15,528 bases of DNA from UBA1737 sp964474685 (GCA_964474685.1 CAYYTE010000030.1:1-15528); one strand, 5' to 3'. Counted from the first letter of the stretch, positions 5,080 to 14,339 are shown. Numbers and translations: made by a program. The notes: generated from the sequence alone by a model not told the origin.

Positions 5080-5988
5080 TTATTGTTGGTCAATATGAAA
5101 CTTATGTTCGATTTTTTTAAATAGTAAAGGAACAATGCCAAAGGCCACTGTACTAATAAGCATATACATGAAAAGTGTGAATAGATTATATAAAAATGTA
5201 GTTTGTATAAGTTTTAATAATAAACTGAATCCTATAAATATAGGGGCAATACAAAGTAATAATACAAGGATTCTTGTGAGTATTTGATATTTATTTATAT
5301 GAATGGTATTAAAATTAACCCATTTATTTTCAATGAATATTCCTAAAATAAATCCCGTATACATTCCATAACCGCGAAATAGGTCATTTCCCGCATTCTT
5401 AAGAAACAAGAAAGGAGTAAAACAAATAAGAAATAGGATATAAACCCACCATTTCTTATGATAGAGTTTTATCATTAGAAGGCTCCCCGCAAATGCAAAA
5501 GCAATACCTAGTATAGCACCCATGATTACATCATGAGGAAAATGAACACCTAAATAAAGTCTTGATATCATTATTAATAATAAACTAAGGATACATAACA
5601 GTATTGCATAGGGCTTCTTCTTGTTTTCAAGGGCAATTAAGGAAAGTGCTGCGGCACTATTTTGAGAATGTCCTGATGGAAAACTCGTACCGGATGCATT
5701 ATCATATTTAGGTACTACTCGTAAATGTTCTTCTCCTTCAAACTCAAAGGGACGTAAAGCTTTTACAAAGGATTTAATGATGTTATTAAAACACATATTT
5801 CCAAATAGTATAAAAGCAAATTTCTCACCTTTTTCTTTATTTATAAAAAAATACAGTAAAACAATAATGAATATGATTAAAATACTACTACCAATCTTTG
5901 AAATAAGGGTAAATACAACATCCCAAAAAGGACTACCTGCAGTATAAAACCATTCTAATACATTCCATTCCCAAGGACTCGCTACCAT
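5080..5988 (-). CDS. PAP2-family integral-membrane phosphatase
   Basis: This 302-residue membrane phosphatase of the type-2 phosphatidic acid phosphatase superfamily carries all three signatures: KxxxxxxRP (Lys72 to Arg79-Pro80), PSGH (104-107), and SRxxxxxHxxxD (Ser142-Arg143, His149, Asp153). The conserved histidines carry the phospho-enzyme chemistry (family knowledge). Substrates in Firmicutes are lipid phosphates such as undecaprenyl pyrophosphate or phosphatidylglycerol phosphate; which one applies here is not decided by sequence. Hydrophobic segments lie at about 33-49, 125-141, 154-175, 180-197, 235-258 and 265-290. The C-terminal third adds membrane segments beyond the catalytic core. 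The start codon lies inside the end of the rluB frame (7-base overlap), with GAGGAAG just upstream, so it is the last gene of the mutS operon. Confidence 0.88.
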   Translation of the reverse strand: MVASPWEWNVLEWFYTAGSPFWDVVFTLISKIGSSILIIFIIVLLYFFINKEKGEKFAFILFGNMCFNNIIKSFVKALRPFEFEGEEHLRVVPKYDNASGTSFPSGHSQNSAAALSLIALENKKKPYAILLCILSLLLIMISRLYLGVHFPHDVIMGAILGIAFAFAGSLLMIKLYHKKWWVYILFLICFTPFLFLKNAGNDLFRGYGMYTGFILGIFIENKWVNFNTIHINKYQILTRILVLLLCIAPIFIGFSLLLKLIQTTFLYNLFTLFMYMLISTVAFGIVPLLFKKIEHKFHIDQQ

Positions 5989-6764
5989 ATTTCTTCCTCA
6001 GTTTTTTTGGATAAGGTAGGTTTTAGTGTCTTTTCTTGTTTGGATAATTGATACAACTCTTTTATTTCATGAGGAGTAAGATTCCTTACTTCACCCTCAC
6101 TTAGACCTTCTAGGGTTAAATTACCAAAGCGAATTCTTGTTAAGTGTTTTACATCATGTCCTACAGCGGAAAACATCTTTTTCACTTGGTGATAGAGTCC
6201 TTGTGTGATTGTAATATCAACTAAGGAAGAATTATTCTTACTATCAATTTTTACAACATTTAAAATTGATGGAAGACTGAGAGTTCGATCAATCATAATT
6301 CCATTGGTTAGCATAGAGATTTGATTATCAGTTAATATTCCTTCAATCCTCGCAAGATATTCTTTTTGAATTCCACTCTTTGGTCCAACTAAAGTATTCA
6401 TAAAGTCCCCATCATTGGTTAATAGAATAAGTCCTTTGGTATCATAATCGAGTCTTCCTACAGGGTATAAACCCTTATCTTTAAACTCTTCGGGTAATAA
6501 ATCAATCACCGTTTTTCGATTCTTGGGATCACTGACTGTACATAATACCCCTCTTGGTTTATTCATTACGAGATATAAAGGGATTGGTTTATCATTTAAT
6601 GGTTTACCGCCAATTGTAATTGTATCTTTATCTGATACCTTCGTCCCAAGTTCGGTTACTACAGTCCCATTTACTTTTACAATACCATCTAGTATCCACT
6701 TCTCTGCAGTTCTACGCGAGGTAATTCCTGTTCCCGCAATTCTTTTTTGTAATCTTTCTAGCAT
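5982..6764 (-). CDS. rluB: rRNA pseudouridine synthase, RluB/RsuA family
   Basis: It isomerises a uridine in rRNA to pseudouridine: U2605 of 23S for RluB, U516 of 16S for RsuA. The protein is 260 residues. An N-terminal S4 RNA-binding domain (ERLQKRIAGTGITSRR to about 55) precedes the catalytic domain, which has MNKPRGVL (67-74) and GRLDYDTKGLILLTNDG with catalytic Asp106. The N-terminal half resembles Bacillus RluB most. The later motif QGLYHQVKKMF is closer to the HQVKRMF seen in RsuA than to the NRQVRRMF of RluB, so the target is not certain. I chose the ATG at 6764 because AGGAGG lies four bases upstream. A GTG in frame at 6785 has no such site. It overlaps the miaA end by 7 bases. Confidence 0.8.
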   Translation of the reverse strand: MLERLQKRIAGTGITSRRTAEKWILDGIVKVNGTVVTELGTKVSDKDTITIGGKPLNDKPIPLYLVMNKPRGVLCTVSDPKNRKTVIDLLPEEFKDKGLYPVGRLDYDTKGLILLTNDGDFMNTLVGPKSGIQKEYLARIEGILTDNQISMLTNGIMIDRTLSLPSILNVVKIDSKNNSSLVDITITQGLYHQVKKMFSAVGHDVKHLTRIRFGNLTLEGLSEGEVRNLTPHEIKELYQLSKQEKTLKPTLSKKTEEEIW

Positions 6765-7675
6765 GCTTCCTCCTTTTTCATCCACTCATTATAAATAGAT
6801 TCAAGTTCTGTTTGTATTTCTTCAAAGCTTTTATTTTCAATTGATAAAATATGCGTATAGGGATGATTATGAAACCAAGTGATTTGTCTTTTCGCAAAGT
6901 GTCTCGTTGTTTTTTTAATATCCTCTACTGCATCAATTAAACTACATTCATTTTCTAAATAACGAATAAGTTGTTTATACCCAATGGCTTCTTTACTTGT
7001 TTTACTAAAGCCTGCTGGGTATAAAGATTTTACTTCAGAGAGTAATCCCTCATTCATCATACAATCTACCCTTTGATTAATTCTAGAGTAAATAGCGGCT
7101 CTATCATCCGTTAAGAATATTTGACAAATATCATAAAGGGCATCAAAGTTTCTTTTTACTTGTTTTTGATTGTTCGATGATATTGCAATCTGATAAGCCC
7201 TTAAAAGTCTTTTTCGATTATTTAGAGGAATCTTATGTTCTTCATCATAATGGAGGTCGTCTAATAGCGCTCGAATTTGATTATTTGAGTAACTATCAAG
7301 CTCAGACTCGTTAAAACTCGTTCGAGAGGGGGAATTAAACTGATAATCAAATAGAGCCGCATCTAAATAGAAACCACTACCCCCTACAATCATTGGGATT
7401 TTATTTTGTTTATGAAACTCTGTAAATAATTCTCTTATTCTTGTTTGATACTCACATACAGAGAACTCATTCGTGGATGGGATAATATCAAAGAAATGAT
7501 GAGGAACGATGGCTCTTTCTTGTAGAGTTGGTTTTGCGGTTCCAATATCCATTCCAATGTATACTTGAAAGGCATCCCCATTGATTATCTCTAAATGATG
7601 TCTTTTCGCAAACTCAATACTAATCTTCGTTTTTCCTACTGCGGTAGGACCGGTAATACAAAATACTTTATTCAT
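6758..7675 (-). CDS. miaA: tRNA dimethylallyltransferase
   Basis: MiaA transfers a dimethylallyl group to N6 of adenine 37 in tRNAs that read UNN codons. The protein is 305 residues, the usual length. Family motifs in order are the P-loop GPTAVGKT (9-16), GDAFQVYIGMDIGTAKPT (33-50, commonly DSMQVY), HHFFDI (59-64), VGGSGFYLDA, and the C-terminal KRQITWFHN. It sits directly after mutL, with start and stop overlapping by one base (TAATG). The mutS-mutL-miaA order is common in bacteria, and the shared transcript fits co-expression of repair and translation-fidelity functions. No defect is seen. Confidence 0.96.
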   Translation of the reverse strand: MNKVFCITGPTAVGKTKISIEFAKRHHLEIINGDAFQVYIGMDIGTAKPTLQERAIVPHHFFDIIPSTNEFSVCEYQTRIRELFTEFHKQNKIPMIVGGSGFYLDAALFDYQFNSPSRTSFNESELDSYSNNQIRALLDDLHYDEEHKIPLNNRKRLLRAYQIAISSNNQKQVKRNFDALYDICQIFLTDDRAAIYSRINQRVDCMMNEGLLSEVKSLYPAGFSKTSKEAIGYKQLIRYLENECSLIDAVEDIKKTTRHFAKRQITWFHNHPYTHILSIENKSFEEIQTELESIYNEWMKKEEAC

Positions 7676-9543
7676 TACATTACCCGCTTAAACATTTTTT
7701 CTATTTCGTATTTTGTAAACTTAATTATAGTTGGTCTTCCATGAGGACAAGTATAAGGCATTTTACATTTATCCATTTCTTTTAATAGTACCTCTACGGC
7801 TTCTTTGGATATGGTTTCGTTTCCAGTAATTGAGCCTTTGCAAGCAATTGTTTTTGCTAAACGATCATAAAGTATATCTTTCGATAATTGTTTATTTTCC
7901 CAAAGGGAATCAAATAATTGTTGAATGTCATTTACTTCATTCCCAGATTGATGAATCCATAGAGGTATCGAACGAACCTTTAGGGTATTTCTACCAAATG
8001 GTTCATAAAATAAGCCAATGTTGTTACATTCATCATTATGATTTTCAAAATACTCCATTTGAGCAGCATTTACTTGAATATTTATAGGTATTAATAAATC
8101 CATATGGAGGGATTTTTTGGATTCTTCTTGAAAGGATTTTAATATTTTTTCATATCGACAACGCTCCATTGCGGCGTGCTGGTCAATTAAGAAAAGATTT
8201 TCATCTTTCTCTAGTAAAAGGTAAGTTCTATGATATTGACCAATATAATGAAGGGATGAAAAATAAGAATTTGCATCCTCCTTCATTTGTGTTTGTTTAT
8301 AAGAGTGATTGCCACTTTCAGTTACTTCTTCTTTTAAATCACTTTCAAAAGGAGCTGTAGGAGGTATGAATTCTTCTTCACTACAAAAACTATCTTCGCT
8401 ATTTTCTCCATTTGTTGAAACAACTTCCGTAGGGATGCTGTCCCAGGATAAACTAGGAGTTTCTGGGCTACCATTTGTAGCCTTGTAACTTTCGTCTATA
8501 GTATCATTCACAAGGGTACCCTTCACATCTTCCAGTATTGTTTGATAAACAATACTACTCTTTTGAATTGTATCTGTAATACACTTAGTGATTAAGTTTT
8601 TCAATCCTTGTTCTTCAGTAAAACGAATTTCAAGTTTTGATGGGTGAACATTTACATCGACTAAACCATAATCACAATTGATATTTAAGATAGTAATCGG
8701 ATATTTTCCTTCTGGAAGAATTGTTTTATAACTATCGGTAATTGCATAATATAAACTAGGGTTTTGTATAATACGGTTATTGACAATGATATTGATCGAG
8801 TATTTATTACTGCGATAAATGGAATTGTTTGTAGTAAAGCCTGTTATAGAATATAAATCGTTTTTACCTGAGAATTTTAACATATTCTTACAAACATCAA
8901 ATCCATAGATTTCTGATATAATTTCAAAAGTATCTTTTGTACCTAAGGTTTGAAATACAACTTTATTATTATTCGTAACGGTAATTGCTACATCATGCCT
9001 TGCAAGGGCAATTTTACCAATAATTGCCAGTGTATAATTTAATTCACTTGTTTCTGTTTTTAAATTCTTGAGTCTTGCGGGGGTATTGTAAAAAAGATTC
9101 GATACTTCTATCGTTGTTCCAATGTTTAAGGGAACGGCGGATTCTTTTATGCATTCCCCCGCATTATATTGATACATATAACCATTAGTCCCATCGGTAC
9201 AAGAAGATATCTTCATTCTAGAAACACTTGCTATAGAAGGTAGAGCTTCCCCTCTGAAACCTAATGAGGAAATTGAAAATAAATCTTCAATGGTGGTAAT
9301 CTTACTCGTGGCGTGGCGCTTTAAAGCGAAAGGAATTTCATCTCTTGTCATCCCATAGCCATTATCTCTTACAATAATATTTGTAAAGCCACTGTTCGTT
9401 AAATCAATCTTAATGGAGGTTGCTTCCGCATCCATACTATTTTCAACAAGTTCTTTAATTACGGAGGTAGGACGTTCTACAACTTCTCCTGCCGATATAA
9501 GATTGGAAAGAGTTTCACTTAATTCATGAATTGGTTTTTTCAT
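7675..9543 (-). CDS. mutL: DNA mismatch repair protein MutL (endonuclease type)
   Basis: MutL links mismatch-bound MutS to strand incision in post-replicative repair. The protein is 622 residues. The N-terminal GHKL ATPase has ELVENSMDA (31-39), DNGYGM (60-65) and GFRGEAL (95-101). A variable acidic linker spans roughly 340-430. The C-terminal dimerisation domain has the endonuclease motif DQHAAMERCRYE (454-465, form DQHAx2Ex4E), a Cys in TIACKGSI (near 568), CPHGRPT (599-605) and a final FKR. So it should nick DNA itself, as in bacteria without MutH. I start at the ATG at 9543, which forms an ATGA overlap with the mutS stop and gives the usual short N-terminus. An in-frame ATG at 9564 lacks a ribosome binding site. 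Confidence 0.96.
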   Translation of the reverse strand: MKKPIHELSETLSNLISAGEVVERPTSVIKELVENSMDAEATSIKIDLTNSGFTNIIVRDNGYGMTRDEIPFALKRHATSKITTIEDLFSISSLGFRGEALPSIASVSRMKISSCTDGTNGYMYQYNAGECIKESAVPLNIGTTIEVSNLFYNTPARLKNLKTETSELNYTLAIIGKIALARHDVAITVTNNNKVVFQTLGTKDTFEIISEIYGFDVCKNMLKFSGKNDLYSITGFTTNNSIYRSNKYSINIIVNNRIIQNPSLYYAITDSYKTILPEGKYPITILNINCDYGLVDVNVHPSKLEIRFTEEQGLKNLITKCITDTIQKSSIVYQTILEDVKGTLVNDTIDESYKATNGSPETPSLSWDSIPTEVVSTNGENSEDSFCSEEEFIPPTAPFESDLKEEVTESGNHSYKQTQMKEDANSYFSSLHYIGQYHRTYLLLEKDENLFLIDQHAAMERCRYEKILKSFQEESKKSLHMDLLIPINIQVNAAQMEYFENHNDECNNIGLFYEPFGRNTLKVRSIPLWIHQSGNEVNDIQQLFDSLWENKQLSKDILYDRLAKTIACKGSITGNETISKEAVEVLLKEMDKCKMPYTCPHGRPTIIKFTKYEIEKMFKRVM

Positions 9544-12116
9544 TTCTTTAATTCTTCCTTCCATTTTGAAATTAATAATAATGCTTCAATTGGTTTTATA
9601 CTATCACAATCGGTATTTGTGATTTCATCCGCAACTCTTTCCGCAATCTTATTGGTCTTATCAATGATAATCGGTTCTTTATAATTTTGAATCGACATAA
9701 CTTGAGCATTATAAGACATTCCACTTTCTAATTTCTCTAATAAATCATTGGCTCTTGTTGTGATTTTTGGGTCAAGTCTTGCTAAACTGGCTACATGGAT
9801 ACCATAACTTTTATCGGTAGGTCCTTCCATTACTTTATGTAAAAATACAATATCATTCTCATTATCTTTAACAACAGCGCCCATATGAACATTCTTTAAA
9901 TTTGGTAAATCTTTATCTAAGGTAGTGAGTTCATGATAATGAGTAGAAAAGAAAGTTTTTGCTCCAATATGATTATGTAAGTATTCGAGGATTGCTTGCG
10001 CAAGTGCCATTCCATCATATGTAGCGGTTCCTCTACCTACTTCATCAAAGAGAATTAGACTCTTCTCGGTTGCATTCATTAAAGCTTGATTCACTTCTAA
10101 CATTTCCGACATAAAAGTAGATTCTCCACTGGAAATATCATCGGTAGAGCCAATTCGGGTAAATATCTTATCAAATACTGGGATAGTTGCACTATCCGCA
10201 GGAACAAAACAACCCATTTGTGCTAGAATCACCATCAAAGCATTTTGTCTCATATAAGTACTTTTACCCGCCATATTCGGTCCCGTAATTAAAAGAATTC
10301 GATCTTCATTATGAAGTACAATATCATTTGCGACAAATTGCTCTTCATTCATTGCCTCAATTACTGGGTGTCTTCCGTTCTTTATGATCATTTCATTATA
10401 CAATGTAATCATAGGTCTTACATAATGATTTGTTTTCGCAACTGTACTAAAAGCTAGTAACATATCAATTTCAGAAATTATATGGGCACATTTTTGTAAG
10501 GCAAGAGTATAGGTTTTACAAGTACTTCTTATTTCATTAAATAGTTGAATCTCTAATTCTAAACTTCTTTCATCACTTCGAAGAATTAAAGACTCTCGTT
10601 CTTTTAATTCTTGGGTAATATAACGTTCCGAGTTCGATGTTGTTTGTTTACGAATATAACCAAACTCTGGTAATACGTTACTTATATTTGATTTTGTCAC
10701 TTCAATATAATAACCAAATACTTTATTAAAACCAACTTTTAATGTTTTTATACCCGTCTTTTCTCTTTCCCTAATTTCAAGGTTATTTAAGAATTCTTTA
10801 TTCGTATTACTGATATTTTTAATATCATCGAGTTCTTTGGAATAGCCGGCTTTAATAACACCGCCATCACGTAATAAGAATCCCGCATTTTCATCAATAG
10901 CGTTATCTAATAATTCATATAAATCCTTGAAACATTCAACCAAATCTGCCTTCTTTTTTGCAACTTTTGTTCCTATTTGATTTAATAATTGTTTAATGGT
11001 AGGAAGGACTTTTAAAGATTTTTTTAATTGAATTAAATCTTTAGGAGATAAACTACCATAACTAATTCTACCTACAATTCGCTCTAAGTCATAAATATCG
11101 GCAAGTTTCTCTTTGATATCATGAGCTTCAATATAGTGATTCATTAAATCTTCAACAAAGTCAAGACGGTTATTAATTTTATCAATTTGAACGAGAGGGT
11201 ACAAAATGCTTCTTTTTAAATATCTAGAACCCATTGCGGTTGAACATTTGTCTAATACACAAAATAAATTATTCTTATTTTTATTTCCTCGAATAGATTC
11301 TATCAATTCTAAGTTTTTACAACAAGATTCATCCATTTGTAAATACTCTTTATTGGAATATAGAACAAACGGTTCTAGATGAACCAATACTCTTTTTTGA
11401 GTTTTTACAATATAAGATAGTAACCTCTTAGGCGATGCTTGTCCTTGTTCTTCCACTTTATCAATTAATCCAAGCATATATTTATCGAGGGTAATATCAT
11501 CTTCAATTGATATTAATATATTGTATAATTTTGCTAATTGGTTCTTATAAGAAGGATTAAATGTAGTTGAAACTACAAGTTCTTTAATCCCTAGTTTTAA
11601 TATTTCACTTGTAACTAAAGTAAGTTGCAAAGGAAACTTCGTAATTTTTGCTTCCCCAGTAGATAAATCTATATAAGAAAGGTAATAGTTTTCATTTGAT
11701 TTTTCTAATTCACCTATATAATTATTTGTTTTATCATTTAAATAACTTTCATCAATATTGGTACCCGGTGTAACAATTTGAATAACTCCTCTTTTTACTA
11801 GTTTCTTTGTCGTAGCAGGATCCTCTAATTGTTCCACGATGGCAACTTTATAACCCCGTTCTGTGAGTTTTTCAAGATATTGATTTACCGCATGAAAAGG
11901 AACTCCACACATAGGAACTCTTTCATTTCCAGGTCCCGCATCTTTTCCTGTTAAGACAATTTCAAGTTCTCTACTTGCAACAATGGCATCATTAAAAAAC
12001 ATCTCATAGAAATCTCCAATTCGAAAAAACACTAAAGTGTCTTTATACTCTTCTTTAATCTCTAGATATTGTTGAATCATTGGTGTATAAATCGTTTTGT
12101 CAATATTCTCATACAT
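9540..12116 (-). CDS. mutS: DNA mismatch repair protein MutS
   Basis: MutS recognises mismatches and small loops and starts repair with MutL. The protein is 858 residues. The mismatch-reading motif is GDFYEMF with Phe36-x-Glu38, the same numbering as E. coli. ATPase motifs are Walker A GPNMAGKS (612-619), STFMSEM (666-672), Walker B LILFDE (687-692) followed by VGRGTATYDG, and STHYHE (724-729). I start at the ATG at 12116, which is preceded by GAGG eight bases away and puts the Phe-x-Glu motif at its normal position. Upstream in-frame codons to 12149 overlap the promoter. It is the first gene of the mutS-mutL-miaA-rluB-PAP2 operon. Confidence 0.97.
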   Translation of the reverse strand: MYENIDKTIYTPMIQQYLEIKEEYKDTLVFFRIGDFYEMFFNDAIVASRELEIVLTGKDAGPGNERVPMCGVPFHAVNQYLEKLTERGYKVAIVEQLEDPATTKKLVKRGVIQIVTPGTNIDESYLNDKTNNYIGELEKSNENYYLSYIDLSTGEAKITKFPLQLTLVTSEILKLGIKELVVSTTFNPSYKNQLAKLYNILISIEDDITLDKYMLGLIDKVEEQGQASPKRLLSYIVKTQKRVLVHLEPFVLYSNKEYLQMDESCCKNLELIESIRGNKNKNNLFCVLDKCSTAMGSRYLKRSILYPLVQIDKINNRLDFVEDLMNHYIEAHDIKEKLADIYDLERIVGRISYGSLSPKDLIQLKKSLKVLPTIKQLLNQIGTKVAKKKADLVECFKDLYELLDNAIDENAGFLLRDGGVIKAGYSKELDDIKNISNTNKEFLNNLEIREREKTGIKTLKVGFNKVFGYYIEVTKSNISNVLPEFGYIRKQTTSNSERYITQELKERESLILRSDERSLELEIQLFNEIRSTCKTYTLALQKCAHIISEIDMLLAFSTVAKTNHYVRPMITLYNEMIIKNGRHPVIEAMNEEQFVANDIVLHNEDRILLITGPNMAGKSTYMRQNALMVILAQMGCFVPADSATIPVFDKIFTRIGSTDDISSGESTFMSEMLEVNQALMNATEKSLILFDEVGRGTATYDGMALAQAILEYLHNHIGAKTFFSTHYHELTTLDKDLPNLKNVHMGAVVKDNENDIVFLHKVMEGPTDKSYGIHVASLARLDPKITTRANDLLEKLESGMSYNAQVMSIQNYKEPIIIDKTNKIAERVADEITNTDCDSIKPIEALLLISKWKEELKK

Positions 12117-12139
12117 GGTAATTACCTCACAATAGTTAT

Positions 12140-12169
12140 AGTATATCATTTTTTTTCATAAAAAGAAAA
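12140..12169 (-). promoter_or_regulatory. Probable promoter of the mutS operon
   Basis: On the minus strand, a -10 TATACT (12140-12145) lies 18 bp from a weak -35 TTTTCT (12164-12169), across an A8 run. The -10 is about 24 bases upstream of the mutS ATG. The -35 is poor, so the call rests on the -10 and on the position between repeat copy A and mutS. Confidence 0.45.
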
Positions 12170-12185
12170 TATTTAATCCATTTTT

Positions 12186-12242
12186 GAGCGCTCGAGGTGA
12201 GTAATTATTTACATATTTTATTTCGAACGCTAAAAATACGGT
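12186..12242 (+). repeat. Dispersed ~60-bp intergenic repeat, copy A
   Basis: GAGCGCTCGAGGTGAGTAAT, then TATTTACATATTTTA, then TTTCGAACGCTAAAAATACGG. Its ends form the clearest inverted repeat of the family (AGCGCTCGA against TTCGAACGCT). It lies between the terminator of the ECF gene and the mutS promoter, about 17 bp from the -35. Confidence 0.75.
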
Positions 12243-12248
12243 TCTATT

Positions 12249-12277
12249 AAAAAAAGTCACTCCTTTTAAAAGTGACT
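12249..12277 (-). terminator. Rho-independent terminator after the ECF S-component gene
   Basis: Stem arms AGTCACT (12255-12261) and AGTGACT (12271-12277) enclose a 9-base A/T-rich loop. On the minus strand the stem runs straight into a T7 run. It begins about 18 bases past the stop codon. Confidence 0.9.
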
Positions 12278-12294
12278 CTTTGCTCTTTATTTTT

Positions 12295-12990
12295 CTATTT
12301 TTCATTCACTTGTCTTGGATCAGTATCAGTAGTTGTAGGATTTAAAATATACTTTTTAATCGGTAAACAAATCACAATACTTAAGATACAACTAACAATA
12401 GCCTCAGGAATACCATTGATTAATATGGTTGCTCCAATAGCTCCCAGTAAAGCGCTAAACTCCATTTGTAATGCGGCCGCATAAGCGTGTCCCCATAAAA
12501 AGTAAGTTCCAAATAGTACCAAGAAGGTATTTGTTAAACTACCGAGTATTCCTGCACATCCATAAGCAATCGCATTCAGGGAGGACTTTTTTAATAGTTT
12601 TTGTAAAAGCTTATTCACAAAGTAAGCAACAACTGGTGTTAATACTCTTGGAACAATACAAACAACAAGGGACCAATAAGAACCAATGTTGGAGTAAGCA
12701 TTAAAAGGTGTAAAGACGATTGCTGAAGGATTTCCAGGTTCAACAAAAGTCCAATAGACAAAACTATACACCCCCGCAAGTAGCCCCATAAAGGTGCCTG
12801 CTTTTAATCCAAATAAGAGTGCCGATATAATTACAGGTACCATCGCAAGGGTTGCGGAAATGGGTCCTAGTTTAATTGCACCTAAAAAAGGAGTAAAGCA
12901 AAAAATTGTTTCAATGGCAATAAGCATCGCCATAGTAACTAAAAAATGAATTTGTTTCTTGTAATTCTTATGAGTATCTTTTCTTTCCAT
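12295..12990 (-). CDS. ECF transporter S component (vitamin/precursor binding membrane protein)
   Basis: This 231-residue polytopic membrane protein has about six hydrophobic segments, near residues 14-35, 44-62, 65-82, 105-126, 140-168 and 180-208, with a short basic N-terminus. The segment TPFLGAIKLGPISATLAMVP, then VIISALLFGLKAGTFMGLLA, has the pattern of energy-coupling-factor substrate-binding subunits, closest by eye to the pantothenate/unknown-substrate group. Such subunits bind a vitamin and use a shared ATPase (EcfA/A') and EcfT module encoded elsewhere. No ATPase genes are adjacent, as is usual for group II ECF systems. The substrate cannot be read from the sequence, and no riboswitch is seen upstream. 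It lies 32 bases after obgE with AAAGGATGAG upstream, so it may be read from the obgE transcript. Confidence 0.75.
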   Translation of the reverse strand: MERKDTHKNYKKQIHFLVTMAMLIAIETIFCFTPFLGAIKLGPISATLAMVPVIISALLFGLKAGTFMGLLAGVYSFVYWTFVEPGNPSAIVFTPFNAYSNIGSYWSLVVCIVPRVLTPVVAYFVNKLLQKLLKKSSLNAIAYGCAGILGSLTNTFLVLFGTYFLWGHAYAAALQMEFSALLGAIGATILINGIPEAIVSCILSIVICLPIKKYILNPTTTDTDPRQVNEK

Positions 12991-13022
12991 GAATAAAATC
13001 TCATCCTTTCTAAATATTTTAA

Positions 13023-14306
13023 TTAATCAAAGAATTCAAAAGCATATTTTATTAATATAATTGTGTCTCCATGAACTGCTCCCATTTTTCTAAGTTCATC
13101 ATCTACACCCATATTTCTTAGTTTTTGAGCAAAGATTCGAATATTCCCATCATTGTTAAAATCTAATTGATCAAATAACTTTTGAATACTTTTACCATCT
13201 ACATGTAACAATCCATCTTCTCCTCTTGTTACAGTGAAGCCTTTATCTGCAGGTTTAAATTCATATAGCACTTCTTCTTGCTGTTCAATTTCAACTTGCA
13301 TACTTCTTCTTGCTACTTCTAATACATCCGCAATTCGATATAATAATTGATCTAGATTTGTTTTTGTTAATGCGGAAATAGATATGATATCTTTATCGGG
13401 ATATGCTTGTTTAAATAAATCTAAATTCTCTTTGGCTTTATCTAAATCCATTTTGTTTGCAACAATAATCTCAGGTCTATTTTCTAATACTTTATCAAAA
13501 GAAATAAGTTCATAACGAATTTGTTTATAATCCTCAATGGGGTTTCTTCCTTCGCTTCCACTCATATCAATAACATGGACAATCACACGAGTTCTCTCAA
13601 TGTGTTTTAAGAAATCAATCCCTAATCCTGCTCCTAAATGAGCCCCTTCAATTAAACCCGGTAAGTCCGCCATAATGAAACTTCTACCATCTGGAACTGC
13701 AACTACTCCAAGATTTGGATGGAGAGTCGTAAAATGATATTCAGCAATCTTTGGTTTTGCTGCTGACACTACGGAGATTAATGTTGATTTTCCCACACTT
13801 GGGAAACCAACAAGTCCTACATCTGCTAAAACTTTTAAGTTTAGTTCGATATCAAACTCATCACCAGGAACCCCTTTTTCACATATTTGGGGAGCGGTAT
13901 TTCTTGAGGTCATGAATGCCGCATTTCCTTTGCCACCTCTTCCTCCTCTTGCAACAACGACTGATTGTTTCGCAAGGGTAATATCTCCAATTACTTTCCC
14001 AGTATCTTTATTAATGATGGTAGTTCCAATCGGGACTTTGTAATAAACATCTTCCCCAGATTTCCCAGCCATATTTTTCTTTCCACCACGTTCACCATCT
14101 TCAGCACTAATTTTTTTTGTGTAACGATAATCTAAGAGTGTAGTTAATCCACTTTCACCCACAAATATGATGCTTCCACCCCGTCCGCCATTGCCACCGG
14201 CAGGGCCCCCTTTTTCCATATATTTTTCATGTAAGAATGAAACAACTCCATCTCCGCCCTTCCCAGCGCGAACATGAAAACTTACATTATCTACAAATGT
14301 TAACAT
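13023..14306 (-). CDS. obgE: GTPase Obg (ribosome assembly / stress)
   Basis: Obg is an essential GTPase that acts in 50S ribosome assembly and links GTP/ppGpp level to growth and stress (family knowledge). The 427-residue protein has three domains. The glycine-rich Obg fold (1-~158) carries the repeats KGGDG, GGPAGGNGGRGG and GGRGGKGN. The G domain has P-loop GFPSVGKS (167-174), switch I region FTTLHPNLG (192-200), DLPGLIEGAH (214-223), NKMD (284-287) and SAL near 317. The C-terminal OCT domain (~345-427) has VLYEFKP and GFTVTR. AGGAGG lies five bases before the ATG. It follows rplU-prp-rpmA in the usual Firmicutes order, but a terminator-like hairpin separates it from rpmA. Confidence 0.97.
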   Translation of the reverse strand: MLTFVDNVSFHVRAGKGGDGVVSFLHEKYMEKGGPAGGNGGRGGSIIFVGESGLTTLLDYRYTKKISAEDGERGGKKNMAGKSGEDVYYKVPIGTTIINKDTGKVIGDITLAKQSVVVARGGRGGKGNAAFMTSRNTAPQICEKGVPGDEFDIELNLKVLADVGLVGFPSVGKSTLISVVSAAKPKIAEYHFTTLHPNLGVVAVPDGRSFIMADLPGLIEGAHLGAGLGIDFLKHIERTRVIVHVIDMSGSEGRNPIEDYKQIRYELISFDKVLENRPEIIVANKMDLDKAKENLDLFKQAYPDKDIISISALTKTNLDQLLYRIADVLEVARRSMQVEIEQQEEVLYEFKPADKGFTVTRGEDGLLHVDGKSIQKLFDQLDFNNDGNIRIFAQKLRNMGVDDELRKMGAVHGDTIILIKYAFEFFD

Positions 14307-14339
14307 AGATTCCTCCTATATTTATTGAATAAATACTAT

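Noticed and set aside
4959..5141. Minus-strand open frame over the PAP2 end and terminator
   Set aside because: Lysine/asparagine-rich low-complexity translation across a terminator hairpin and inside the PAP2 frame.
6523..6798. Plus-strand open frame opposite rluB
   Set aside because: It is a shadow of the conserved minus-strand gene, with no ribosome binding site or family motif.
9544..9564. Alternative upstream start of mutL
   Set aside because: No ribosome binding site precedes the ATG at 9564. The ATG at 9543 couples to the mutS stop and gives the normal N-terminus.
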